This document shows, one piece after another, positions 39,166 through 50,912 of a stretch of DNA of 64,000 bases. Position numbers and translations under genes: made by a program. Source of the stretch: Climacium dendroides (Eukaryota; Streptophyta; Bryopsida; Hypnales; Climaciaceae). How positions within the stretch are numbered: position 1 is the stretch's first letter; each line of letters starts with the position of its first letter. Location of the stretch: the NCBI GenBank assembly GCA_950106755.1, contig OX467083.1:46514555-46578554 (forward strand), read 5' to 3'. The notes under the pieces are model-generated. The model was not told where the DNA came from, did no database searches, and was given only the letters and a program-made list of their open reading frames with translations.

Positions 39166-40419
39166 TTTACCACAAAAATGTGATAAGATGACATGAGTTA
39201 TCATCCTAAGGAATTCTAGTATGTTGTTTCACGCTCAGGTATTCGGATTAACATATTTAAAAGAACTTAAACCTCAAAAACAATTTGCCGTTTACTTCTC
39301 ACTCACTTTTCGAATCCTAAAACTATCTGGAATACAACTCGGATCTGGTTCAATCCGGAATCTGGATAAATTAATCCGTCTCAGTTTTCTATACTTCTAT
39401 TTTACCTTCAGAGGGTCCGTTGTTAGTCTTTAGAGGGGTAGGGACTTACTACTCATATTCCTCACTCTTTCTCTCTTTTTACTCTCTCCAAAGGAAAACA
39501 AAACACTAAGAACACTACTAGAAAATTTCATTTTTCTGTTGTTTTGGTCGTGTTGATCTGGTCAAAATCTAACAGAAATCTGTTGATTTCAACAGATTTT
39601 TGTCAGATTTTGACCGGATCAACGCGACCAAAACAACAGAAAAATGAAATTTTCTAGTAGTGGAATACACGTTGGTCCTAGGGGGTGGCTTTCCTCACAA
39701 CTTTCTGGATTGGTTTGTAGATCACACAAAATGGCGATGGATCCCCTATTACTACAACGACAGATCTAAACACCCGGAACTTAGAAGATTTACGGATCTC
39801 GGTTTCTAGCCTTGCTTATGTGGATGGCAAACCTTTTGATGGGTGGAAATATTCCGCTAGCGGTTGCTGATCTCTGCATGGAATCCTCCCTGGACTTCCG
39901 GGCTCGCATTCCACACCCGTCCCGGGCGACCACCGGATCACCGTTCCATCAATTTAAAGGTACTGCGCGTAGATCCTCAATCACAAGTCTAAATCCCTTA
40001 ATCCGTCACCCTTCTTAGCTAGAATCTAGTTTGCTATAGATCCGGATTTTGCCCTCACTCATCCTTTTCACACCCCAATAGTTAGATGAACAAACATGAG
40101 AACACCATATGAGACAAGGTACTCAAGGTGAAAGCCTAGTTACTCAAATTACTTTTGGAATGCAAACACAAAGGAGTTAGCTCAGATATCAAGAATTGGA
40201 GTAGAACAAGTTAAGGTGGAATGCCTGGACAACAAGCCTGCCCAGCTATTTTAAAGCACAAAGAAAAGAACCTAACAATCACTAGAAAAACAAGACAACG
40301 GCCAAACAGACCGTTCCGGACAAAGAGAAAAGTCGTTGGCCAGTCATCCCTAGAAAATCAAAATCTGGGCCCATGCTTGGAAACCCGTTTCGGAAAACTC
40401 ACTACTTAAAACTAACTTC
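39166..40419. other. Left part of the retroelement inserted in the hAT gene
   Basis: No conserved domain is recognised. It contains the 150-bp foldback MITE and a GC-richer patch (39,700-40,040). It may hold the terminal repeat of the retroelement, but no matching repeat was found on the other side (46,260-46,660). Confidence 0.35.
39513..39662. mobile_element. 150-bp foldback CACTA-type MITE
   Basis: It starts CACTACTAGAAAATTTCA and ends with the exact complement. The two halves pair almost completely (shared TTTCTGTTGTTTTGGTCG and beyond), leaving a very small loop. GAA flanks both sides (39,510-39,512 and 39,663-39,665). Its transcript would be a near-perfect hairpin. Confidence 0.93.
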
Positions 40420-40813
40420 CTATCTACCCTTACGTGCCTTCTTGAAACTACCCACGCCTTGCGTCGAGTGTCTTCGGGTGGAATACTTGATGGGGGTTGC
40501 CTTTGCTGCTGACCGGGTCTTGACCATAGGGACAAATCGTGCAATCTTGGCTGATCCAGATTCCTCTTCATTCGTTTCTGTCTCATTACTCGGAACGACC
40601 TCCTCCTCGGATTCCTCGATCTCATGGATCTCCACATTGTCATCCATGGGTGAGTACTTGGCCAAGTTCACCACCATATCATCCTACTTTGGAGTCGTGC
40701 CGGTTGCTGCCTCCGTCATATACATAAAGCTTTCCGGAAACTCCTGTACCGGATTCTCTATAGCTCCCTTCTGGATACCCAAATTAGGACGGATCGGAAG
40801 GGGCAGCGTCTTG
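40420..40813 (-). pseudogene. gag-like retroelement protein, C-terminal part
   Basis: Minus-strand frame with an acidic Glu/Ser-rich stretch followed by a basic Arg/Lys-rich end; one stop codon interrupts it just before 40,677. It continues in frame from 44,655 once the LTR-like insertion and one copy of its target duplication are removed. It is typical of the low-complexity tail of plant retroelement gag-like ORFs; no protease or polymerase was seen. Confidence 0.5.
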
Positions 40814-43034
40814 AAAGTTGTGAGTGCCCATTTAATCACTCATGACTCAAGAATCGTTTTTTTTGGATTTTATTAGTTTTAAGTGTAGTTTTATATATAA
40901 AAAGCCCAAAAAAGAGTGAATAACTGGAATGGAGATGTCACATACCAATATGGAAATTGGTCCTAAATGAAGCATTTTCTTCTATTTGCAACCAAATCTT
41001 GCATGTAGATAGGGTAGAAACCCAGAAATTGTACAAAACAACTATGTTTAGTAGAAATTGCCCAACTTGTTTGAATCTGCCTTTTAGTGACAAATCCTAA
41101 CCAAATTGGTCCGAGGGAACTATGTAAGAATCCTAGTATAGATTCCCAAAGAGAGGTTTCAGTTTTTTCATTCCATCGGCAAAACAGTAGAAACTCCAAC
41201 TGTTAGCCTACAAGTGAAGAAAACTCAAGACCGACCAGAGGAGGGCATCTACAACCTAAGTACGATGATTTGAAGTGGGAATCATGCGAGGAGTCCAATA
41301 GAGCAATCAGCTTGCCAAAATTCCCTTCCATATGGAAGATTCCCTAGTTACCGGAAGTTAAAGGAGATAGCGGGATTTGATTCTCCTTCCTTAGATGTGC
41401 AAAATAGGAATATGATTTTGCACATCCTTTGTGGAACTCCATGAGAGGTTCCATAAAAATTCTTAGTTTTATCTGATCTTTAAAAGATCTTTTTCCAAAT
41501 AGTCAACCGTTGAAAGTAATGATGGGAAATTCCTAGAAATTACCCAGGCTGCAGTAAAATCTCACTAAAAATTAGAGTAGATTCTTTTATATTAATAACA
41601 ATCTCCAACAAGTTTTGTGGCATTCCAATAGTCAAAAAATACAAAACTGGCAAGATCCTCCCAAATTGGCAAAATTGAAGATTAATCGTGGAGTTGACCG
41701 GCGTATTGGGAGCATAAGGCATCGGATTGAGGTCAAAGCGGGGTCTTTTCTTACTCCCTTATACCTACTAAAGAGCCTAGGCTAGTTACTTTTACTAGAA
41801 AAGTTGATCTCCAAAAGTTGGATTTTTATCCATTTTGGATCATCCAATTAGCACTAGAAATCTTTGTGATTTTGACGTAGGAAAAAGGGGATAGGGATTT
41901 TTTAGACTAAAAATGGCCTTCTGAAGCCAATGGCGCAATCCGTTTGCAATTTGGAGTCTTTCTCCAAAAGTTAGGAGTTTGGACCAACGTAGAAAGTCAA
42001 AATTGAAGAATTTAGATAAATGACTTAGTAAATAGAATTACCTTATAGAAACTTGGGGGGGAGTGGGGCCCTTGAAAAATCATATAAGGTCCCTCATTTC
42101 TCTCTTAAACCACCCTTTTGTTACTAATTAGTGACCATTTTGGCACCAAATACACGTTAGTCTATTTTGTTGGACTATTGGGCCAATTTTGGGTTCCAAA
42201 TTGTATACGTGTGTTTCCAGGCACTTTTTTTTTTCAAGACTTGAAGGACTTGAGGGGTCATTTCAAATCTTGGCTTCATCTTAAGTTGTTTTTATCGTTA
42301 AAACTTGGATTTTGGTTGTTATTGTTGGATTTCTTGGCTTGTACTAATCCTAGAGAGAAACCCCACTCCGTACCTTGGCGATGCCGCTTTGTGGGGGTCT
42401 CTAGAGTCAATTTGTGTTGTACTAACCATCCTTGTTGCAAAAGGTCTTGTTCTTTGTTCAAATTTGTGTTGTACTAACCCATTGTCTTAAAAGGTTGTAC
42501 TAACACACGTGTAGGAACTCGTACTAATTTCTAGTGGGGAGTGAAAGTTCTTTTGTTTTAAAAATCTTGTCCCATTCGGGACGGCGAAGTCTTGACCTTG
42601 CTCGTCTAGAGGTTATAGTAGTTGTTTTGGTAATTTGACAAAATCACGGCGAAACTTTGGCTTGAGGAAAAATCAGCCAAATCATAGAGATTAGAAAGTA
42701 TTCCAAACCATAGCAGAAGCGATTGCAAAATTTCCTTAGAAATTCTCCATACTTAGAATCATCAGCGAAGCTTTGAACCTAGATGGTCCTTAAAATTACC
42801 AAACTAGTTATCTTGCCATTCCCACCAAGTTAGTCTCAACATATTAGATTCTTCCTTTGAATGTGAACATAGATTTACAATAGGAATTGTGCCTCCCTTA
42901 GTAAATTACATCATTCTGGAAAACATCCATGTTTAGATTTCAAAATCGTCCTTCATATTAGGATAAATTGTATCCTTTAAGATACCAAGTGGTAGCCAGA
43001 AAGGAAAGAATCCAGCCAGTATACTAGCCAACCC

Positions 43035-43195
43035 AGAACGAGCAGTCAGGTACCCAACCAGTATACCAGTGAGCCTGAGAACGAGTAGTCGGGAACCTGA
43101 GTATGAGTAGTCGGGAACCCCCAGGTACGAGAAATCGAGAACCCCCGGGAATGTGCAGTCAGGAACCGGGTACAAGCAGTCAAGAACCTCCAGTA
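43035..43195. repeat. Degenerate short tandem array in the LTR-like element
   Basis: About six imperfect units of 20-30 bp built on GAGTAGTCGGGAACC. It occupies the zone that holds the 17-bp array in the copy at 3,419-8,499. Confidence 0.75.
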
Positions 43196-44266
43196 AAGAC
43201 TGTCTGCGGCCTTAACCAGTCCGATCTGGCTGCGACAGGGCTTGATAGGCTGGTCTGGACTGAACAGGCCATACGGCCTTATGAAAAAATAAAATAAAAA
43301 TCAAAGTAGATCTAAAATGATAGAAGAGAAGTAGGCTAAAAAACAATAGAATAGAGAAGTCTAGGACATTAGAAGCTTGCTCACAACTTCTCACTCTTAG
43401 GAACGCAATAGAAGAAGGAAACACAAACAAAAGATAGAATAGGCTTAGGATTTTGTCACCTTTCAAATCACTCAAACTAGTTCAAGTTGCACAAAACTCA
43501 TAGAAGAAGAAGTGAGGAATTGTAGTTTAGAATGAAGGTTTGAAGTAGCAATTAGAAGATGGGGAGTTAAAAGGATTAGTTGGAAATCTTAGAGAAGCAA
43601 TTTAGACCATTAGAAGTTGGATAGAATAATAATTGACTTGAAGGATTTCAAAAGTCAATTATTGTTTAGAAGTTTGGAGCAATTATTTAGAAGCCTAAGT
43701 CAACTCTTGAAAATCCAAATAATGGAAGGAGAATAGTGTGGAAAAGAAAGAAGAAGAGTTAAAGAAAAGGAAAGAGGAAGTTGAGGAAATTAGAGTTTAA
43801 TCTTGTATTTAGCACCTCTTTTTAAGCCATGGGCAAAATTATCAAACGAGTTTTGAAGATGGCGGATGATGGAGCATTCCAAGATGCCTACAATTACCTC
43901 AACATTGAACCTGACTTTGAGATAAAACATGAATTTCTTCCCTTCCTTTTGAATTATTGAAAATAGGATAAAATACCATAGGGCCGAACTACAAATAGGA
44001 TTCAGAGTGTCAAAACAAAGTTTTTCTTCAAGGATAATCAGATTAGATAGTAGATATTGCTTAGAGGTTTCCAAAAACATCTCACACTTAGAATTCCGAC
44101 TTAAAACAAGGAAGTTAGGGAAGGATGAAGTTTAGGGCCCAATTTGGATGAAAACTAGATAGAATTGCCAAAATTAGACTAAACTTTAGATTTAAGTAGA
44201 GAAAAGTACTTGAAGTACATCTTAAAAATTTTGAAGTCTTTTGAATTAGGAACCCAACCAAAAATT

Positions 44267-44312
44267 GTGGATGAAGTTTTAGAAGACCAATTAGTGGTCA
44301 AACTTCATCCAC
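44267..44312. repeat. Nested hairpin
   Basis: GTGGATGAAGTTT pairs perfectly with AAACTTCATCCAC, and the loop contains a second palindrome (GACCA...TGGTC). Confidence 0.85.
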
Positions 44313-44654
44313 CCGTATCTTTTGATAGGAATGACCAATTCAAGAGATTTTTATAGTTTTGAAAAGGGGAATTAGCCCTTTACAAGATGGAATGCTTAGT
44401 TGATGTCTGACTCATCTTCCATGGAATAACTACAGCGGTTCATTAGAATTAGGAATTATCAAACAATTAATAGTATAAAACTTGTTTTGATTGGGTTTTC
44501 GCATACTTGAAACATACTTAGGAATTGGAAAAGATCCATTGCTTGGAAGGCACAATGGACCGATGTTAGAACACCTATAGGATAGGACTGATTAAAAGAA
44601 CCTAGTTGTGTTTGCTGATTTACTAAGGGTGGGTAAATAAGCACTCACAAAAGT

Positions 44655-46260
44655 CTCTTTTGAAATTGACATCCCCAATAGATCGAACAACTTCGTCTTG
44701 GTCGGACTAGGCCTCGAAGTTGAGGTTTTAACCATTCCGGGTGGAGTTTGGAGCTTACCTTTCAGAATAGGTGTATCAATTCCAGATGGATTCCTTAATT
44801 GCCCTTTGTAGGGTAATGGTGAAGATGCGGAAGCATGATGAGCTGATCCTGGTGGTGTTGTGGCTGGTTCCAGCAAACCCGGAAACATAGTAGTCGGCAC
44901 TTACGGAAATGATGACAAGTCGAGCGTCTGTTTGTGCTCGATGTTCTGAGATAGCGTCCACAACTCCCTCAAAATCATCTCCATCCGTGCCTCGAAGTCC
45001 ACTAGGATCTTTAGTACCTTCGATCCAGTGACATGTCCATCCGCAAGCAGTCTATGGTTGAAGAGCTCCACCTTCAATGTTGCATCCGTCGCAAATGGAA
45101 TTGTGTCTTTGAGATTTCGACGATCCGGAGAGCATCCATCTCGCAGTGTTGTGCCACATTCAACTCCTTTTCCGTCGCGGTTAGTTGTGCTTTCAGATCA
45201 TCACGTTCCCTCTCCAAGCTTTGGATGCGCTCGTCCTTCTCTAACAGAACTTCCGGTCCAGGCCGTTGTTTGATCTCCTTGACAATTCGTCTTGGTTCCA
45301 CTCCCTCGAGTGCTTCACAGATTGTGACAAGGATGGACGCCATCCGATCAAATGCAATCTTGGTGATTTGTAGCCATTCAATGATTGTTTTGTATGGATC
45401 CGCCTCACCACGTGATACTGGAACTTGAATAGGCTCATTTCCTTCCACTACCGGCTGCTTCCCTCGTCTGTCCAAATCCGTTGACTTCCTCCTATGCTTA
45501 GTCAACTCCTCTCTAGCTTTTGGGACTTACTCCGGATCCAACTGTGGATGTTCGGATTCAAACTCCTCAGTCAACTCGTACTTCAGGATTTGGAGTCCGG
45601 TCTGATACTCTACCATTTCTAGATCACTCAGTACTTCATTGAAATAGTAGAGGTAGTATAGATAGGGGCTAATGGGGCTCGACTTACTACGGGACACAGT
45701 ATTGGCTAATTTTGCTACTATGGCCTCGATTACTTGCCCCCAATTAACTGGCCTATCCTCTAGGGATCCAAAAACAGCGTTGGCCACTATGACCGTGACT
45801 CAGATAGGCTTTTCTGGATACATGATGAAAATCAGGAATTCCAAAACCCTCCTCTGTCTTTTGTCTCTACAGTCACTAATGGCATATCCGTCTTTTGGAT
45901 TAGTTGGATTCTGGAATTTTTTGGAGGCGTACTTGTCCACCTAGGAAGCAAATCCGAATTCCGATTTGTTGAATCCATAAACTTGCGCCCACATATCTAC
46001 GGACCACGTTACGGGTCGTCTTCTCACCGTTCTCTCATATTGCTTCAGAACTCCATCAATGAATTCTTGAACCATACCGTCATTTTTAAGACTCCAAGGT
46101 TTCTGAATAAACCCTAAGCAACCCATCCGGGTTAAATCCTCATCTAGCTATTTCTGGAGCTCCAGATTGGTCAGAATGGCTGGAATGGCCACCCGGATTG
46201 ATATTGCGGGCTTCCATACTTTGGTGGTCATGTCTACCCGAGTGCAATCGACACCAACTT
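44655..46260 (-). pseudogene. gag-like retroelement protein, N-terminal and middle part
   Basis: The minus-strand translation has a globular N-terminal part (ending near GDMWAQVYGFNK-like sequence around 45,975), a segment with VNWGQVIEAIVAKLANTV and SPYLYYLYYFNEVL (45,527-45,787), a coiled coil (KDERIQSLERERDDLKAQLT, near 45,200), and a Pro/Ser/Thr-rich region (44,592-44,900). A few stops and frame changes interrupt it. The order (globular, coiled coil, disordered tail) resembles large gag-like ORFs of plant LTR retroelements. No zinc knuckle, protease or reverse transcriptase was found. The element lies inside the hAT gene and is itself split by the LTR-like element at 40,819-44,649. Confidence 0.5.
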
Positions 46261-46664
46261 CACCTCTCACTTCTATCTGGATCTCTAACTCACCACTCTT
46301 TCATTCACTATTCACGTGTGGAAAACGTGCACAGAAGAAAGAGAAAGAAGTTCTTGGTGGTGGATTTAAGTACCCTACGGTTCTCCAACGTTCCCCAAGA
46401 AAACAGGTCTCCAGATCGTTCCCATACCGTTTCTATAGTCTCTTTAGGCCAGAACCTAGAAATGGTAGGTACGCGAGATACAAAGTTTCTAGATTCCGTC
46501 CTCGATTTCCATCCAGTTCCATTACGGCTAGATTTCCAGATACCACTATTTCTTGTTTGGCACTTATTCCCTACTTTTCTCCTATTCCTAAATAAGTTTT
46601 GAAAAAATTCTACTGAATAACTCCTCTCCTACACTTACTTCGCTCTTTCTAGATTTTGTGCACA
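46261..46664. other. Right end of the retroelement, non-coding
   Basis: Sequence upstream of the gag-like ORF, presumably leader and terminal repeat. The overlapping 142- and 134-residue plus-strand frames have no family similarity. The exact junction with hAT coding sequence (about 46,660) was not resolved. Confidence 0.35.
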
Positions 46665-47228
46665 CTACATGCACTAAAGGTAGTCTCAAGAACATCTGCT
46701 ATGTCTGGTTGTACACTAAAGGGTGGATCTCTCAATTAAAAGACATGACCCCGCAAGTTGTGCATTACCAACCATGCCCTACCTATGGCTAGTTCTTTGC
46801 CATCAAACACGCGCAAAGCCTTCAACATGTCCTCTGTCATGTGAACATAGTTTGTACATCTTTGCTAGAAACCAAGATTTTCAATGGTTGACACCACATT
46901 AGCTCCTCTAGTAGTAGCTTGGTCCCCACCTTGTACATTCCATAGCCCCATAAAGTAATTTTAAACATGGGGCTTGTCTTTCAAGTCCAACAAGACTTCT
47001 CAAAAAGCAACCAATCGTTTCATCATGAGGAAATGACAAGCAAAGTGTATTTCCGTGGGTACTATGAGTTGTTTGTTTGGACTCAATTCACGAAAAACAG
47101 ACATTCTCGCATGATGGTTCTTGATGTATTGGCACAACCTTTTGGCCCTCTCAATTAAATCTTTGAATTTCCGCACTTGGGCCCAATCTTCCAACAACAA
47201 ATCCAGTGCATGTTGAAAATTCTGGTTG
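46665..47228 (-). pseudogene. hAT transposase, middle region, cut at the inverted-repeat edge
   Basis: The minus-strand translation reads HALDLLLEDWAQVRKFKDLI, then AKRLCQYIKNHHARM, then PTEIHFACHFLMMKRL, and further on ENLGF and DGKELAIGRAW, the usual hAT (DUF659-adjacent) core order. Stops occur. It is truncated upstream exactly where the right arm begins (47,229), so the N-terminal part of the transposase is missing from this window. Confidence 0.75.
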
Positions 47229-47267
47229 ATATATGAAGTAAATGAGCTCGGTTGTGAAGATTTGCAG

Positions 47268-49439
47268 TCAAACCATAGATTTCAAGTAAACTTGCAAAGG
47301 CGCATATATGGGCATGATACAAATATGATAATTCACCCTCTCAATCCCGAGAAAGCTGTGCAAGTAGCATCCGACCTCCTTGGTGAATTTATTATTTTTG
47401 CGGTACCAAATGCATCTCTACAAACTTCAAAATCATATTGATAACTAATCAATTTTTGCATTCATATTTGTTGGACAAAAGGGGATTAAATCTACATCTA
47501 TTGTGAATATAAGAAGGTTTAAGTAGGTTGCTACTTGAAATGTGAGCTACTACTATAATGTACAAAGTAATTTATATGAATTGAGCCTCTTCTCTTAGCA
47601 AAGTTGTTTGTTTTCTTCTACTCAACCGTGAGAGTTCCCTAATGTCAATTATCTCAAGGTACAGGTGAACTTCTACATGCTTGTACATGTATCCCACATG
47701 ACTTGAAATGTGAAAGTTGTTCTATCAAATGTATACCTATCATGAACAGTTTCTAAGCCTATATATACAAAGAAAATGCAATTACAGACTTTGTAATTAA
47801 TTAAAGAAGGTTGAGAGTACACTAGCTAAACAAATGACAACTTCAACTGTTCCAATTTCAATTGCCATCAAAAGTTGTCATTGTAAAAATGAAGAATTAC
47901 TTCTCTTGACAATTATGATAATAGAGTAAGTTTATTATAGCCTCCTATTGGTAGGTGGGTGGAACCATTGTCATTCTTGAAGTGCAACGAAGCTCTCGTT
48001 CTGAAGCTTTCAAAGAGGCCAAGATGCGAGCTGAGTTGAACGTAAGTTACACAACTCTAAAATCCTATTTTTCTTAGTGATTGGTCAAGTTGTTGAACTA
48101 TCCTTCCTCATAATTGTACTTGTTTGGGGATTGTGCAACAATTGGAATTCTAGAAGGCTAGTGTTCAATTGTCAAAATAGATAAGGTTGGGGGACCTTAC
48201 AATCCACCATTAGAAGGAAAGACTCACATGATCCCATGCAAGAATTGCATTGCTTTTTGTAAGGAATTTTCTTTCCAATGTGATTTTATAGAATGAAGAA
48301 ATTGATAATCAAATTTTGGTGAGATAGTTTTAAAGATTGAATTTCGGGGATCAAGATTGAGTTTTAGGGATCAAATTGGCAAATCAATTTCTCACTATAC
48401 AGAACTTAAATGAAAGACCTTCTCTAGTTTTTGAAGGAAGTTGCCAATCAATTTCTCACTATACAGAACTTAAATGAAAAACCTTCTCTAGTTTTTGAAG
48501 GAAGAACCTTTTGCTCCTCTCATTTTTGGCAAGTAGAGGGATGCCAATTTAATGAAATATTAGGGGTTCATAACATTTGTTAGAATTTACGACCTTCTTC
48601 ACTTTAAATGAAAACCAAAAAAAACTCACAACTGTGGCATTCATTGTAAACAATGCATATAATACTTAGCAAGTGTGTTTTTTTAGCAAGTTTTTTTTTT
48701 TGTTCATACAAGGTATTGATGAGCCTCAAAAAAAATTAGATTCTCTTTTTATAAGATGCACTTTAACCCTTAAACGTTGACAAGGACGTTGACAAGGACG
48801 TTGACAAGGATGTTTGGCATCCATCTAGTAGGTAGGAAGAAAATGCAATTATTCATCTTTGAAATTTTGTTGTGAAAAGGGGAGTTCTTCTACAAGAGTA
48901 TGGCTTCCAATGACTGCTTTTGTTATTTCTTAAACCAAATGATTCATTCACACGGTAATGAAAAGGGGCTTCCAACGACTGCTTTTGTTATTTCTTAAAC
49001 CAAATGATTCATTCACACGGTAATGAAAAGGGGATGATTTCCAACGTCACCCCGTTCGTTCGTCCTTTCAGGGTTAAAAAGCAACCCTGAAGGAAGTTAT
49101 GAAGTCGACCCTGAAGAAGAATCACGTTGTTCACAATTGGATAACAAACTTGAAATCGTGGAGGAGGAATCATGAGGTCGGACACCCACTAACATTGTGC
49201 TGAAATGTGGTCAGGCACTACGGGAGAGGGACAGGAGTACATTGCGTGAGCTTGAGCTTCTAAGGTTGCGAATTGATGAGTTGGAGAAGGCATCCCAACC
49301 TGGAAGGGCAAGCTGGATGAGTGCCCCAAGTTTTAGTGTTTTGCGAAACCAAAGTGATCAAGGCCAAGAAATCCAAACGAGGAGCTTGGTACCGCCTTCC
49401 AACCAAAGCAGTACGACAGAGAAAGCCCCCCAAAGTTGA
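47268..49439 (+). pseudogene. OPA3-like gene copy lacking exon 1
   Basis: Exons 2 (47,268-47,402), 3 (47,955-48,041) and 4 (49,215-49,439) are intact, with the same splice sites as the left copy. Exon 1 with the start codon and mitochondrial N-terminus is absent: the arm ends 39 bp before the exon 2 acceptor and abuts hAT sequence. Without a new start it should give no normal OPA3. An alternative first exon from the hAT side cannot be excluded. Confidence 0.88.
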
Positions 49440-50912
49440 AAAGCACCAATTAGGGTTGGGATTGCAACTCATTACAGGGACTACGACACTGGACATACAT
49501 GGTCAGTGTCCTAGAAGCAGAAATTTGGGAGATTAGTGATGCTCGTAACATTTCAACTTCGGAGAACCATTGTTGAGCACCTTCAAAATTCACATGAAAA
49601 GGAATTCCATACATCTTGTTTTTGCAAAGTTGAGCTCCTCGAGCTAATCAGCCATTGTTTTCACAGGTTAGAGCTTTAACTTTGCCTGATTCGCTCTGAT
49701 ATGCTTTGAATACCTCTTAGTAGGTATACTTCTCAAATGGGTCCACACCAATCCTCAAGAATGCTAAGTGTTAGCCTCAGAAATTTGGTGCTCAGTCGTT
49801 TCAAAAACTGAGAATCCATCCATTAAGGCAGTAGCAAATCAACTGCCTTTAAGCTGCACCAAGTCCTTTGTGATGAATTAGGGCAACGCCTGAAAGATGC
49901 TCGTGTTGAACTAAACAAGGGCATTCTGTGAAGTCTCCAAATTGCAGCTATCACCGACCGATGAGGCAAACGTGATGCAGCTCATTTTGTGAGAGCAATT
50001 TGCGTGTAACTTCTTTTCGATAAGGATACTAAGCAGCAGCATGAAGTTTGCTGTAAGACCGTGTGACCAAAGCTATTTTGACATGAAGATGGACCAGAAA
50101 CTTACCACTTACCACTGTTACCAGTAGGTTGTCATGAGTTACTCAAGCGTTGCAAGGTTGGCCACGTATTTGCGAAGCTCAACGAGATGAAGACATGTCA
50201 CGTCTCAAACGTTCTCACTCGTCCGTATGGCCTGATCGTGATGTGTGAAGACAAACTGCATGATGCTTGATTTCAGGGATTCAGTAATGTGTGTATGAAG
50301 GGCAATGCTACTCTCGGAGACAGATGGTATGACAGGAACCTGCTTTGAGAATACAGAATACCTGCTTTGCTTGAAGTGGAATTGGAAGGTTCTCGCAAAT
50401 GCAATTGCCACACTGAAATGTATAGTAAACGTGTCTGAAACGAGACAGCCTGTGGCCGACTGCTTTAACAATTTCGAATGCTGACATGACGAACGCCCTC
50501 CACCAACACCATCGATTTCTATGTTAAAGACGCTGCATACCAAAGCAGATTACAGAATACTTCAAGGCAGAACAAAACGCAGGAAAAAGGATATCATTCA
50601 TAAGAGCGATCATGAACACCGTCGGTAGTGTCACAGTAAGCTTTTTTCCTTTAATCGTTTAAGTGCATCAAGTAGAGAATCACAGAGCGGGAGTTCCTGG
50701 CACGCTACCTCTTTATGGCGCACAGCTGCAGGTTGGAAGCCAAATATTACAGAAAGCAGCCTTGCATCGGGTTGTAGTGATGATCCTGCAACCAATAAGA
50801 ATTGTGGACTTGCAACTGGGACAATCAAAGATCGACCTATACCTACAAGTGCAAGTTTAACTAACCGACTTCATGATACAGCATTGGAACTATTGAAAGG
50901 GGTGCCACCCTG
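49440..50912. other. Convergent intergenic region between OPA3 remnant and right FZR
   Basis: Mirror of 25,588-27,060, with one base difference noticed at about 50,822. Confidence 0.6.

Larger units (their letters stand above)
40819..44649 (+). mobile_element. LTR-like element (probable long solo LTR), 3,831 bp, with AAAGT target duplication
   Basis: It begins TGTGAGTGC and ends GCACTCACA, so the TG...CA ends sit in a 9-bp inverted repeat. AAAGT flanks both sides (40,814-40,818 and 44,650-44,654), the 5-bp duplication of retroviral-type integration. No internal coding region and no second repeat copy are seen, so a solo LTR or a non-autonomous element is likely. A TATA-like CATATAAGG lies about 1.27 kb in (near 42,082), matching TATA-like sites in the related copies. 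A short tandem array (43,035-43,195) and a hairpin (44,267-44,312) lie inside. Confidence 0.8.

Noticed and set aside
39300..46664. Matching LTR pair for the retroelement inside the hAT gene
   Set aside because: No convincing direct repeat was found between 39,200-40,040 and 46,260-46,660, so terminal repeats are not annotated.
47226..47441. 71-residue frame at the edge of the right arm read as an independent small gene
   Set aside because: It is OPA3 exon 2 running into its intron, not a separate gene.
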